Assembly: GCA_902578935.1 (NCBI GenBank)
Contig: CACHEU010000001.1
Coordinates: forward strand, 124,001 to 188,000
Direction: 5' to 3'
Length of the DNA: 64,000 nt
Source: an uncultured Pelagibacteraceae bacterium
GTDB lineage: Bacteria > Pseudomonadota > Alphaproteobacteria > Pelagibacterales > Pelagibacteraceae
Shown here in pieces: positions 35,346 through 43,818 of this stretch. Every line of letters begins with the position of its first letter. Within the stretch, counting starts at the first letter, position 1. The position numbers were made by a program, and so were the translations under genes. The notes beneath the pieces were generated by a model that saw nothing but the letters and a program-made list of their open reading frames with translations, was not told the origin of the DNA and searched no databases.

Positions 35346-36143
35346 TTATGCGTCTAGAATAATTCTGTGCATTAGCCTTCTACCAACAAAAGGAGTTGCG
35401 GAATGAATGATAGAGTGATTATCCCAAACTACGATTGAATTTTTCTCCCAAGAAAAGCTGGTTTGGAACTCTTTTTTCGTTTGGTGGTTGAATAAAAACT
35501 TCAAAAGATTTTTAGAATCTTCGTTACTTAGATTTTTTATGGCAATTGTATGACCCGGACTTAAATATAAAGTTTTCTTATTTTTCACAGTTTTAACGAT
35601 TGGATGTTCAGATATAAAATCTTTAGCTTTTCCCGTTCCTCTTTCGGCCTCCCTTTCAACCCGTGTTTCTGAAATAGGACCAGCAGAACTAAAAATTCCA
35701 ACAAGACTTTCTATCTTTTCTTTAGTTTTTTGATCAAGGGCCTCATAAGAAGCAAACTGTGAGGCAAATAAAGTTTGACCCTGGTCTTTTTCTACTATTT
35801 TTCCCATAAGACATGTATATCTCGGCGTTTTATCTAAGTAAGAACTATCGGTATGCCAACCTTCGCCGTATGATTTCCCCTTATCTTCTGCCTTTCGTTC
35901 CACAACCGTGATGCCCTTATAACCTTCGAGATCTTTAAGCATGGGATAGTCTTTAATTTTGCCCAAAAGCTTTGCAAACTCTAAATATTTTCCAGGATCT
36001 AAATTCTGATTTCTAAAGCAGACAAATCCGTAATTATTTAAAGCTTCTTTAGTTTTTTCCACCCCATCAACTTTTATAGATTTTAAATCACAGACAATAG
36101 AGGCGCCTATGTTATTTTTAAACGGTTCTATTTTAATGCTCAT
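35346..36143 (-). CDS. TauD/TfdA-family Fe(II)/2-oxoglutarate dioxygenase
   Basis: A 265-residue cytosolic dioxygenase. The metal triad is visible: His and Asp in GWHTDSSYLDKTPRYTCLMG (about residues 97-99) and the distal His in DNHSIIHSATPF (about 247), with the 2-oxoglutarate Arg in GRRLMHRIIL. Family members hydroxylate substrates such as taurine, sulfonates, phosphonates, amino acids or betaines, often to release sulfite or to open a catabolic path. No sulfonate or phosphonate transporter is nearby, so the substrate is unknown. Its start codon shares a base with the preceding stop of the DUF3047-like gene. Confidence 0.85.
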   Translation of the reverse strand: MSIKIEPFKNNIGASIVCDLKSIKVDGVEKTKEALNNYGFVCFRNQNLDPGKYLEFAKLLGKIKDYPMLKDLEGYKGITVVERKAEDKGKSYGEGWHTDSSYLDKTPRYTCLMGKIVEKDQGQTLFASQFASYEALDQKTKEKIESLVGIFSSAGPISETRVEREAERGTGKAKDFISEHPIVKTVKNKKTLYLSPGHTIAIKNLSNEDSKNLLKFLFNHQTKKEFQTSFSWEKNSIVVWDNHSIIHSATPFVGRRLMHRIILDA

Positions 36144-36766
36144 TACTCGCTACTAAAATAGATATCCCGGTAATATGCAATAATTTTCTGTTTAGAGTTA
36201 TTTGAGTCTGAGAAAATAGCCACAAAGTTTGTAAAAGAAATACCATGAGTTTTTTCTAGCAATTCTTTAACATTAATTTTACGGGTATGCCATTCACCAC
36301 TTTTATCGTTTGAAACAACATAATCTCTTGAGCCTTTGGTCCACGGACTTGTTTGAAGAAAACCTTCCTCTAAAAAAGAAGAATGAGCCAAGCTAACTAA
36401 CTTAGATCCAATTTTTTTACCGTGACCCACCATGACTCTAGCAGCCCAGTCATGTCCATCTTTAGTTTTTTGGTCAATACTGTCAAAATCCTTTTCAATT
36501 TTAAAAGTAATATTTAAAAAAGGCATTTCCTTAAGAAGCCCTTTGTCTATTTCCATGCCAAGTCCCGTTGCACCTGAATCTGCCTCAGCCTTCAAGAACC
36601 AGCCTTTATCATCTTTACCATTGGTATAAACAGTCTTTTTCCCAAAACCTCTTTTTTTAAAAAGCTTCATTCCTTCATCGCTAAAATCGATTCGAAATTC
36701 TTTCGCGTTAGCCGTGACACAAATTAACAAGATAGTTAGAAAGTAAGCGAATATTCTCATTAACAT
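36143..36766 (-). CDS. Secreted DUF3047-like protein
   Basis: A 207-residue exported protein. Signal peptide IFAYFLTILLICVTANAKEF. The mature part has LLKEMPFLNITFKIE, then KDGHDWAARVMVGHG, VVSNDKSGEWHTRKINVKELLEKTHG and FTNFVAIFSDSNNSKQKIIAYYRDIYFSS; this order, with a D-x-A-A-R-V core and a closing YY-x-D-I-x-F, resembles the DUF3047 beta-sandwich family. Function unknown. Two tandem ATGs (M-L-M) give alternative starts. First gene of the reverse-strand cluster, 1 bp overlap with the dioxygenase, 52 bp divergent from rmuC. Confidence 0.65.
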   Translation of the reverse strand: MLMRIFAYFLTILLICVTANAKEFRIDFSDEGMKLFKKRGFGKKTVYTNGKDDKGWFLKAEADSGATGLGMEIDKGLLKEMPFLNITFKIEKDFDSIDQKTKDGHDWAARVMVGHGKKIGSKLVSLAHSSFLEEGFLQTSPWTKGSRDYVVSNDKSGEWHTRKINVKELLEKTHGISFTNFVAIFSDSNNSKQKIIAYYRDIYFSSE

Positions 36767-36818
36767 TAGTATTTAAATTAAAATTTGTTTTTTAGCAAAT
36801 AAACCATATATTCATAAA

Positions 36819-37850
36819 ATGGATTCGCTACTTATAATACTGATAGTCGTCCTGATAGCACTAAATATTGGGGTGCTTTTGTTTTTGTTTAAAAACAAAC
36901 AGGAAAAAACAGAAAATCCTACCCAATCCCTTAAGGATGAGTTTAATGCCTTCAAAGAGTCTTTTAGTCAATCTTTCGGGCATATGTCTAAAGACATCGC
37001 AAAAGATATGTCAGGGGCTTTAACAAGGGTAGATGAAAAAGTGGGGGTATTTAACAAACAAGTAGAGTCTCTAAATAAAAGCCAAGATAATTTTAGTAGA
37101 ATTCTTGCCGGGGTAAAACAATACGGAGTTCTAGCAGAATTTTCTCTAGCTTCACTTTTAAAAGATTTATTACCCGCATCTCAATATATTGAGAATGTTA
37201 AAATGAAACCAGATGAAACAGGAGACACAGTTGAGTTTGCTATTAAACTTCAAGATGTTTTAGTTCCGGTAGATAGTCATTGGCCCATTGAAAAATTTAA
37301 AGAGATAGACAACGCTTATCAATCAAAAGACAAAGAAGCTCTAGCAGAAGCCAGAAAAGATTTAGCAGCCGCATTCAGATCTAAATCTAAATCAGTTAGC
37401 TCTAAATATATTGCGCCACCTAAAACAACAGATTTTGCAATTGTGTATGCACCTACAGAAGGATTATTTGCTGAACTTTCAAGTTATCGAGATCCTAAAA
37501 CCAAAGAGCTTTTACTTGAGGAGCTTAGAACAAAATACAAAATTACAATTGCAGGACCAAATACATTATCCGCTCTCTTGCAGTCATATCACTTAGGTTT
37601 TCAAACACTTAAAGTTCAAAAGCATGCAACACAGATTTATAACGACTTAAAACTTATCTCTAGAAGATTTGAAAAGCATTTTGATGGGATCGTGGATTTA
37701 AGAAAAAAATTAGAACAGGCTATGACTACAACTGACAGTTTTGGTAGGGATGCACGTTCTATAATGAATACTCTGAATAACATTAAAGATCCCGGAACAG
37801 TAAAAGAGACAGTCGAAGAAAATTCTGATAAAATTAAAGCCTTTAAGTAA
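36819..37850 (+). CDS. rmuC: DNA recombination protein RmuC
   Basis: A 343-residue RmuC-family protein. An N-terminal membrane segment (LLIILIVVLIALNIGVLLFLF) and coiled coil lead to the nuclease-like core: AEFSLASLLKDLLPASQYIENVKMKPDETGDTVEFAIKL, VLVPVDSHWPIEKF, SKYIAPPKTTDFAIVYAPTEGLFAELSS and GPNTLSALLQSYHLGFQTL. It is shorter than E. coli RmuC because the coiled coil is reduced. RmuC limits inverted-repeat recombination, probably as a structure-specific nuclease; the Asp in VDSHWP is part of the restriction-endonuclease-like site. The next gene is an ExoI-like nuclease 13 bp downstream, a sensible repair pair. Confidence 0.9.
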   Translation: MDSLLIILIVVLIALNIGVLLFLFKNKQEKTENPTQSLKDEFNAFKESFSQSFGHMSKDIAKDMSGALTRVDEKVGVFNKQVESLNKSQDNFSRILAGVKQYGVLAEFSLASLLKDLLPASQYIENVKMKPDETGDTVEFAIKLQDVLVPVDSHWPIEKFKEIDNAYQSKDKEALAEARKDLAAAFRSKSKSVSSKYIAPPKTTDFAIVYAPTEGLFAELSSYRDPKTKELLLEELRTKYKITIAGPNTLSALLQSYHLGFQTLKVQKHATQIYNDLKLISRRFEKHFDGIVDLRKKLEQAMTTTDSFGRDARSIMNTLNNIKDPGTVKETVEENSDKIKAFK

Positions 37851-37863
37851 GTAAATTTCCTAA

Positions 37864-39282
37864 ATGTCAAATTTTGTATTTTACGATTTCGAAACCAGTT
37901 CATCCAATAAACAATGGGGTCAAATTATAGAAGTAGGAGCAATTCTGGTTGATGATCAACTAAATGAATTGGACAGATTTGAGTCTAGATCCAGACTATC
38001 ACCCGGAATTATTCCAGAGGCGATGTCGTTAATTGTAAGCAATACCACTCCAAAAAAATTAAAAGAAACTAATCTTTCACATTATGAAATGGTTAGACAG
38101 TTTGTTGAAAAATTAAAAAGTTGGGGGAAAGTTACTTACATTGGTTGGAATAATATAGAGTTTGACCAAATTTTCTGGAGGAATACTCTATTCCAAAATT
38201 TACAATATCCTTTTACTTCTACGACCAATGGAAATAAAGAAGGGGACTTACTTAATCTAGCAAGGGCAGCAAATCTCTATTATCCAAAAACCTTAAAGAA
38301 CGCGACTAATAAAAAAGGAAACCTAGAGTACAAACTTGATACCATGGCTCCCCTTAATGGAATTAAACACGCAGCTCATACAGCAATAGGCGATTGTAGT
38401 GCCACATTAGAGATCGCCAGGATAATAAAAAAGAAAGCCCCTAGCGTTTGGGACAGCAGTCTTTTAACCTCAAACAAGGAAGAGAGCTTAAAAATAATTA
38501 AAAACGAAAAACTTTTTTGTGCTAATGAATTTTACTATGGAAAAGTTGTACCATTCGTTCAAACTTTTGTTTGTCAACATCCGGTTTATCAGTGGCCTAA
38601 AACATTTGATCTAAAACACGATCCAAATATTTATATGAATATGCCGATTCAAGTCTTGAAAGAAGAATTGAAAAAAGCTCCTAAGGTTTTGAGAACATGT
38701 CGTCATAACAAACATCCTATTGTTATGAATCCGTCTTATATTGACCACTTCGAAGAATATAAGATGATAGGAATTAATAAATTAAAAGAAAGAGCAGAAA
38801 TTGTTAGAAAAAATAAAAAGTTTGCAGAAAAAGTTGAAGTAATTTTAAGAGATGAAGCTCAAGAAAAAGCTGAAACCAAATCACAAGAGGATATTTGCGA
38901 AGAGGAAAGCTTGTACAATTTCCCTCCAGCAGAGGATAATAAAATTTTACCAGGCTTTCATGAAGCAGATTGGAATAAAAAGCTTTCCTATTTACAGAAG
39001 TTCAAAGATAAAAGATTTCATTATTTTGGAAAAAAATTACTTTATCAAGAAAAGCCCGACCTTTTACCCAAAGAAGATTATGACGAAATTCATGGGACAA
39101 TTGTAAAAAGAGTTCTCTCTACCACTGACGACAAGAAATGGAATACAATACCAAGAACATACAAAGAGATTGATGATTTAAGAGTAAAATTTGAAAAAAG
39201 TAAAGAAACCGACAAACTGAAAATGTTAGAAGAGATTAACGCGTACGTTGAAGAATTAGAAAAAGTTTACTCTCGTGGGTAG
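37864..39282 (+). CDS. sbcB: Exodeoxyribonuclease I (SbcB-like)
   Basis: A 472-residue DEDDh 3'-5' single-strand exonuclease close in length to E. coli ExoI. Exo motif I FVFYDFETSSSNKQWGQIIEVGAI supplies Asp and Glu, the middle Asp is in IGWNNIEFDQIFWRN, and Exo III is AAHTAIGDCSATLEI with His and Asp. A C-terminal half (about 220-472) matches the ExoI-specific SH3-like and helical region in layout (CRHNKHPIVMNP, DEIHGTIVKR). It trims 3' tails during recombination and mismatch repair. It follows rmuC directly. Confidence 0.88.
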   Translation: MSNFVFYDFETSSSNKQWGQIIEVGAILVDDQLNELDRFESRSRLSPGIIPEAMSLIVSNTTPKKLKETNLSHYEMVRQFVEKLKSWGKVTYIGWNNIEFDQIFWRNTLFQNLQYPFTSTTNGNKEGDLLNLARAANLYYPKTLKNATNKKGNLEYKLDTMAPLNGIKHAAHTAIGDCSATLEIARIIKKKAPSVWDSSLLTSNKEESLKIIKNEKLFCANEFYYGKVVPFVQTFVCQHPVYQWPKTFDLKHDPNIYMNMPIQVLKEELKKAPKVLRTCRHNKHPIVMNPSYIDHFEEYKMIGINKLKERAEIVRKNKKFAEKVEVILRDEAQEKAETKSQEDICEEESLYNFPPAEDNKILPGFHEADWNKKLSYLQKFKDKRFHYFGKKLLYQEKPDLLPKEDYDEIHGTIVKRVLSTTDDKKWNTIPRTYKEIDDLRVKFEKSKETDKLKMLEEINAYVEELEKVYSRG

Positions 39283-39317
39283 TTGACATTATTAAAAAAA
39301 ACTTTATTTATAAATTT

Positions 39318-39638
39318 ATGGCCACAAAAAAAGTAACTGACGAAAGCTTTGAATCAGACGTTATTAAATCACAAAAACCAACCATAGTAGATTTTTGGGC
39401 AGAATGGTGTGGGCCATGCAAACAGATCGGTCCAATTTTAGAAGAAATTTCCGATGAGATGTCAAACGATATTGTAATTGCTAAACACAATATAGATCAA
39501 GAACCCAATACTCCGACGAAGTATGGGATTAGAGGCATTCCAACAATGCTCTTATTTAAAGCTGGAGAGCTTAAGGCAACCAAAGTTGGTGCTACTACAA
39601 AATCAAACATTGTTTCTTGGATAAAAGAAAATATTTAG
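39318..39638 (+). CDS. trxA: Thioredoxin
   Basis: A 106-residue classical thioredoxin. The redox site is DFWAEWCGPCKQIGP (Cys about residues 32 and 35), with the cis-Pro in GIRGIPTMLLFKAGE and the buried Asp in IVDFWAEW. It reduces cytosolic disulfides and supplies ribonucleotide reductase. No signal peptide. In many alphaproteobacteria trxA sits beside folC and accD; here it is convergent with folC instead of tandem, sharing TTAG at the stops. Confidence 0.96.
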   Translation: MATKKVTDESFESDVIKSQKPTIVDFWAEWCGPCKQIGPILEEISDEMSNDIVIAKHNIDQEPNTPTKYGIRGIPTMLLFKAGELKATKVGATTKSNIVSWIKENI

Positions 39639-40891
39639 TTCATACTTAAAGCGTGTCCCACTAAATAGAGACTACCAAAAATACAGACTACCTTTTTTTC
39701 ATTTGTTGAAATTTTTTTGAGTGCTTCTTTAATGTTTTTTGAGTCAATTGCTTGAAAACCATTTCTTTCAGCTATTCTTCGCAGATCAAACGAACTCATC
39801 GCACTAGGTTCATTGGGAATTTTTATGGTGATAATTTTTTTAAAAATTCCTTTAAAATTTTTAATAAGTTGATCTGGATTTTTATTTTTAAGACTTCCCC
39901 AGATACTATAAACAGGTATTTTAAATTTTCTTAAATACCGAGCTAAATTTTTGGTGGACTCATTGCTATGACAACCATCTACTAGAACTTTAGTTTTTTT
40001 AAGATTTTTAGTTAATTTCCCTTTTATAAATTGAACACGACCCTCAAATTGTATTTTTGGAGTCGTTTTTTTGATTATTTTTGCATCGATGCCTAAATCC
40101 AAAGCCACTTTTATAGCCAAACCTACATTTTCCCATAAACCATCTGAATGAATATATTTTGAGCTAAGATTGATTAAATTATTCTTATCTCTGTAATATC
40201 TTTTCTTACCCTTGTTTATAATTTTCCAAGATCCATAAAATACTTTTTGACTTGGATTTTTATTCAGAATTTTTTTAATTATTTTTGCTGTTTTTGTATT
40301 TTGTTTTCCAATGTAAATATTTGTATTTTCACTCAAATAACCAACTTTTTGTTTACATATCTCAGTTATGGTTTTTGGACGAACCCACTCTTGATGTTGG
40401 TAATTAATATTTGTAATTACTTGAGCCAAAGGATTGGACCATAGATTTGTACTATCTTTTTTGAAGAGCAAACCGCTTTCAACTAAATTATAAGATTCAG
40501 AATCTGTTTTAGTAGCCGATAAAATATAAATACAAGTAAGTAATTCAAATAAAGTTAATTTCAGCTTGGTTCTTTCTATAATTTTCTTATATTTTTTTAT
40601 TTCTTTAAGAGAAATAAATCTATTTCCTAACCAAAATCTTTGTCGAACATCATACAAGTGTGGACTGGTGAAAGTATTTACCTTTTGATTGTTTGCTTCA
40701 AGGAAATATTTTAATGAAGTCAAAACACTATTTTTTCCATCACTTCCAATTATATTAATTACATTTTGAAGTTGTTCTTCAGGATTGTTTAATTTTTCTA
40801 AAACTTTTTTGATTCTTTTGAGATCTAGATTGATCCGACGGCTATACTGCTTTTGAAGTTTTTGATACAGTTTCTTCGAAGGTTGCAACAT
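39635..40891 (-). CDS. folC: Bifunctional folylpolyglutamate/dihydrofolate synthase, divergent
   Basis: A 418-residue Mur-ligase-type enzyme. Family order is clear: LYQKLQKQYSRRINLDLKRIKKVLEKL, TFTSPHLYDVRQRFW, LTLFELLTCIYILSA, VITNINYQHQ and VLVDGCHSNESTKNLA. Key motifs differ from the norm: the P-loop GTNGKGS reads GSDGKNS (the Lys is kept), the usual LDATN reads KDSTN and the usual DGAHNP reads DGCHSN. It adds glutamate to dihydropteroate and to folates. Position after accD is canonical. The start is an ATG overlapping accD by 50 bp. Either a divergent but active FolC or a paralogue with a changed substrate. Confidence 0.82.
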   Translation of the reverse strand: MLQPSKKLYQKLQKQYSRRINLDLKRIKKVLEKLNNPEEQLQNVINIIGSDGKNSVLTSLKYFLEANNQKVNTFTSPHLYDVRQRFWLGNRFISLKEIKKYKKIIERTKLKLTLFELLTCIYILSATKTDSESYNLVESGLLFKKDSTNLWSNPLAQVITNINYQHQEWVRPKTITEICKQKVGYLSENTNIYIGKQNTKTAKIIKKILNKNPSQKVFYGSWKIINKGKKRYYRDKNNLINLSSKYIHSDGLWENVGLAIKVALDLGIDAKIIKKTTPKIQFEGRVQFIKGKLTKNLKKTKVLVDGCHSNESTKNLARYLRKFKIPVYSIWGSLKNKNPDQLIKNFKGIFKKIITIKIPNEPSAMSSFDLRRIAERNGFQAIDSKNIKEALKKISTNEKKVVCIFGSLYLVGHALSMN

Positions 40892-41768
40892 CTGTTGTAG
40901 ATATAGCTTGAGCTTCTTTTTTCTTCAACAGAATTGATAAAAGTGTCGAAATTGTTGATCTTAGATATTTTCTTTCAACCACTAAATCAATTCCACCGTG
41001 CTCTTTAACGAATTCTGCTGTTTGAAATTCTTCTGGAAGTTCTTCTTTTACTGTATCTTGTATAACTCTACGCCCAGCAAATGCAATTATAGCTTTAGGT
41101 TCTCCAATTAAGATATCTCCTAGACCAGCAAATGAAGCTGTTACCCCACCAGCTGTAGGATTTGTCATTACAACAATATAAGGCAGATTAGCCTTTTTAA
41201 GTTCGTTTACGCCAAGAACAGACCTGGTCATCTGCATTAATGCAACTGCACTTTCTTGCATTCTTGCGCCCCCACTACAACTAAAAAAAATAAATGGATT
41301 TTTATTATTTATAGCGTGTTGAACACCATGAATAAATGCTTCTCCAGCGGCCGCACCTAAAGATCCTCCGATAAAGGAAAAATTTTGTGCTCCAACAGTA
41401 ACATTCGTCCCTTCCAATTTTCCATGTGCAATTAAAATTGCGTCAGACTGTTTAGTTTGTTCTCTAGCCTTCTTCAATCTTTCTGTATATTTTTTGGTAT
41501 CTTCAAATTTTAGCGGGTCGTCTTTAGGCAAAGGTGTTTCTAAAACTTCATATTCTTTGTTGTCAAAGAATATTTTAAATCTTTCTTCCGGTGTAAGTTT
41601 ATGGTGAGACCCACAGGTTGGACATACGCTTAAATTGTTAAAAAGGTCATCTTTGTACACGAGATTTTTGCACTCGCATGTTGTCCAGAGTGTATCTTTG
41701 CTATCAGATGATTTTTTTTTGAACAAAGACTTTATTTTAGGTTTAATAAATTTTGTAATCCAGTTCAT
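40842..41768 (-). CDS. accD: Acetyl-CoA carboxylase carboxyltransferase subunit beta
   Basis: A 308-residue subunit for malonyl-CoA synthesis, acting with AccA. The N-terminal zinc-ribbon-like part (LWTTCECKNLVYKDDLFNNLSVCPTCGSHHKL) has CxC then CxxC, slightly off the usual CxxC pair. The crotonase-fold core shows ESAVALMQMTRSV, TNPTAGGVTASFAGLGDILIGEPKAIIAFAGRRVIQ and LPEEFQTAEFVKEHG. Position between trpA and folC is the standard alphaproteobacterial order. The 3' end overlaps folC by 50 bp and its start overlaps trpA by 4 bp. Confidence 0.94.
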   Translation of the reverse strand: MNWITKFIKPKIKSLFKKKSSDSKDTLWTTCECKNLVYKDDLFNNLSVCPTCGSHHKLTPEERFKIFFDNKEYEVLETPLPKDDPLKFEDTKKYTERLKKAREQTKQSDAILIAHGKLEGTNVTVGAQNFSFIGGSLGAAAGEAFIHGVQHAINNKNPFIFFSCSGGARMQESAVALMQMTRSVLGVNELKKANLPYIVVMTNPTAGGVTASFAGLGDILIGEPKAIIAFAGRRVIQDTVKEELPEEFQTAEFVKEHGGIDLVVERKYLRSTISTLLSILLKKKEAQAISTTDVATFEETVSKTSKAV

Positions 41769-42565
41769 ACAATTTTTCTTCTTAAAGCTTTTACCATTTT
41801 ATTTAACTTTATGACAGGATTTTGACGATTTTTTATTGAATCGCTAATTCCCTTGCATAAAGCACTTCCTACTACCAAACCATCAGCTTTTTTAAAAGAG
41901 CCGATAGTTTTATTTGTGATTCCAAATCCAATTACCATATTTTTTGATTTATTTATTTTTTTGATTTTATTGTAATTTTCTAAAATTTTTTTAGGAGAAA
42001 CTTTTAATTTTCCTCCTGTGGTAGACAACATACTAATAAAATAATTTAGATCATGAGAATCTTTTATAATTTTTTTCATTCTTTCCTTTGATGTTGTAGG
42101 TGACAAAAGCTGAACAAAAGTAATTGAATTTTTTTTACATAATTTTGAAAATTTTTTATTATCAGGCCATGGAAGATCTACAACTATCAAACCGTTAACA
42201 CCAACCTTTCTACATTCCTTAACAAACTTTCTTTCTCCGTATCGATAGACCATTTGATAGTACCCCATGAGAATGCACGGCTTTGCATTTTTACTTTTTT
42301 TATAATTTTTAACTATTTGGAAAACGTCTTTAAGTTTAAATCCATTCTTTAAAGCCCTGTAAGAACTATTTTGAATTTGAGCACCATCTGCTGTAGGTGC
42401 ATTATGAGGAAAGCCAATTTCTAAAATATCAGCATGATTAGATATTGATTTTAAAATTTCTAGCGATTTCTTTTTACTGTTATCACCAGCTACCGTATAA
42501 GTTAGTAGAGCAGGCCTATTTTCTTTTTTACACTTTTGAAAAGCCAAACTAATTTGAGATTTCAT
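41765..42565 (-). CDS. trpA: Tryptophan synthase alpha chain, divergent
   Basis: A 266-residue TIM barrel in the trpA slot. The catalytic Glu is kept in LEIGFPHNAPTADGAQIQ and the Asp in TADG, but the family's very conserved PFSDP is PHNAP. Other segments fit: GLIVVDLPWPDNKKF, FVQLLSPTTSKERM, FISMLSTTGGKL and the phosphate site GFGITNK and VVGSALCKG. TrpA splits indole-3-glycerol phosphate to indole. Coupled by 4-bp overlaps to trpB upstream and accD downstream. Catalytic residues suggest the aldolase can still work, though the neighbouring loop is unusual. Confidence 0.82.
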   Translation of the reverse strand: MKSQISLAFQKCKKENRPALLTYTVAGDNSKKKSLEILKSISNHADILEIGFPHNAPTADGAQIQNSSYRALKNGFKLKDVFQIVKNYKKSKNAKPCILMGYYQMVYRYGERKFVKECRKVGVNGLIVVDLPWPDNKKFSKLCKKNSITFVQLLSPTTSKERMKKIIKDSHDLNYFISMLSTTGGKLKVSPKKILENYNKIKKINKSKNMVIGFGITNKTIGSFKKADGLVVGSALCKGISDSIKNRQNPVIKLNKMVKALRRKIV

Positions 42566-43797
42566 CTTGGGTAACTACCTAAGTGTTTTTTAATAATATC
42601 TTTGTCTTTCAAGCTATCGCCACAGCTATCAACCACTATAATATTTGAGTCATCAAGCTTAGGAGCAATCTTTATTGCTTCCGCAAAAGCATGAGCTGGT
42701 TCTAAACTTGGAGAAATTTCTTCAAGTTCAGTAACTAATTTAAAAGCATCAAGCGCCGCTTCATCTGTTGCAGAAACGTACTTAGCTCTACCGCTGTCTT
42801 TCAAAAAACAATGAATAGGACTTACAGATGGATAATCAAGTCCACTGGATATAGATTCTGTTTCATTGATTTGTCCATCAGAATTTTGAACGCAATAAGC
42901 AGCCGCTCCATGAAGAATACCTATTTTAGAATTCTTGCTTAGAGGTGCTGCATGAAGCTTACTATTTTTTGGACCCCCAGCTTCTACACCTATAAGCTCA
43001 ACTTGATTTTTATTATGGTCAATAAATTCGCTCCAAAAACCATAGGCACTTGAACCTCCTCCAACGCAATTAATTAATTTTAATTTATTTGGTATTTCAC
43101 CAAACTCTTCTTCTAATTGAACTACAAGCTCCCTCGAGATTTGAGCAGTACTAAATCCGCAAATTTTTACGAAAATGTTTGGTCCAACAAGACTACCTAT
43201 TCCCATGTGAACTTTATCGCAATTTGATACCCAATATCGAATACACTCACTAACAGCATCCACTAGAGTTTTGCTTCCTGAGTTTACAGGCACGATCTCG
43301 GCCCCATTTTTTTTCATTGCATCACAGTTTGGCTTTTGTCTTTCGATATCTCTCGTTCCCATAAACACTTTACACCCAAGACCAAATTTTTTTGCGACCA
43401 TAGAAAACATTTTTCCATTATATCCAGCACCAGTGTCAGTACAGATATATTTCTTCTTTGCTCGTTTGCAGAGCATCGCGTGAGTTATTGCATTGTAGCA
43501 TTTGTGTGCTCCCCCTCTGCAGTCAGATACCATTTTTGCATAGATCTGAGCGCCACCTAAATGGTCCGTAAGATTCTGTAACTTTATAAATCTTGTGGGT
43601 GTTCCTATATAATTTTCGTATAAATCATCTCTTTCTTTTATAAAATTTTTGTCTTTTCTATACTTTTCAAACAATTTTGTTAAATCATCTATAGGTTTTT
43701 TGAGCGTTTCGGCAACGTAATTACCGCCAAATTTTCCTCCATAAAAACCATTTTTGTCGTGTTGATCAATTAAAGGTATTCCTTTTTTAATTTTCAT
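42562..43797 (-). CDS. trpB: Tryptophan synthase beta chain-like protein with altered active site
   Basis: A 411-residue PLP fold-type II protein in the trpB slot. The overall order matches TrpB: FGGNYVAETLKKPIDDL, GGAHKC with the PLP Lys (residue 99), FMGTRDIERQ, CVGGGSSAYGF, SSGLDYPSVSPIH and KDSGRAKYVSATD. Several key positions differ from Salmonella TrpB: the catalytic Glu109 segment AETGAGQHG reads TDTGAGYNG (Asp121, Tyr126, Asn127), the phosphate loop GGGSN reads GGGSS, and SGRGDKD near the C terminus reads SCGDSLKDKD. It may still condense indole with serine, or may have taken another substrate. Coupled to trpA; no trpF between it and pyrF. Confidence 0.78.
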   Translation of the reverse strand: MKIKKGIPLIDQHDKNGFYGGKFGGNYVAETLKKPIDDLTKLFEKYRKDKNFIKERDDLYENYIGTPTRFIKLQNLTDHLGGAQIYAKMVSDCRGGAHKCYNAITHAMLCKRAKKKYICTDTGAGYNGKMFSMVAKKFGLGCKVFMGTRDIERQKPNCDAMKKNGAEIVPVNSGSKTLVDAVSECIRYWVSNCDKVHMGIGSLVGPNIFVKICGFSTAQISRELVVQLEEEFGEIPNKLKLINCVGGGSSAYGFWSEFIDHNKNQVELIGVEAGGPKNSKLHAAPLSKNSKIGILHGAAAYCVQNSDGQINETESISSGLDYPSVSPIHCFLKDSGRAKYVSATDEAALDAFKLVTELEEISPSLEPAHAFAEAIKIAPKLDDSNIIVVDSCGDSLKDKDIIKKHLGSYPR

Positions 43798-43818
43798 TCT
43801 TAGATATAGTTAAGTTTG

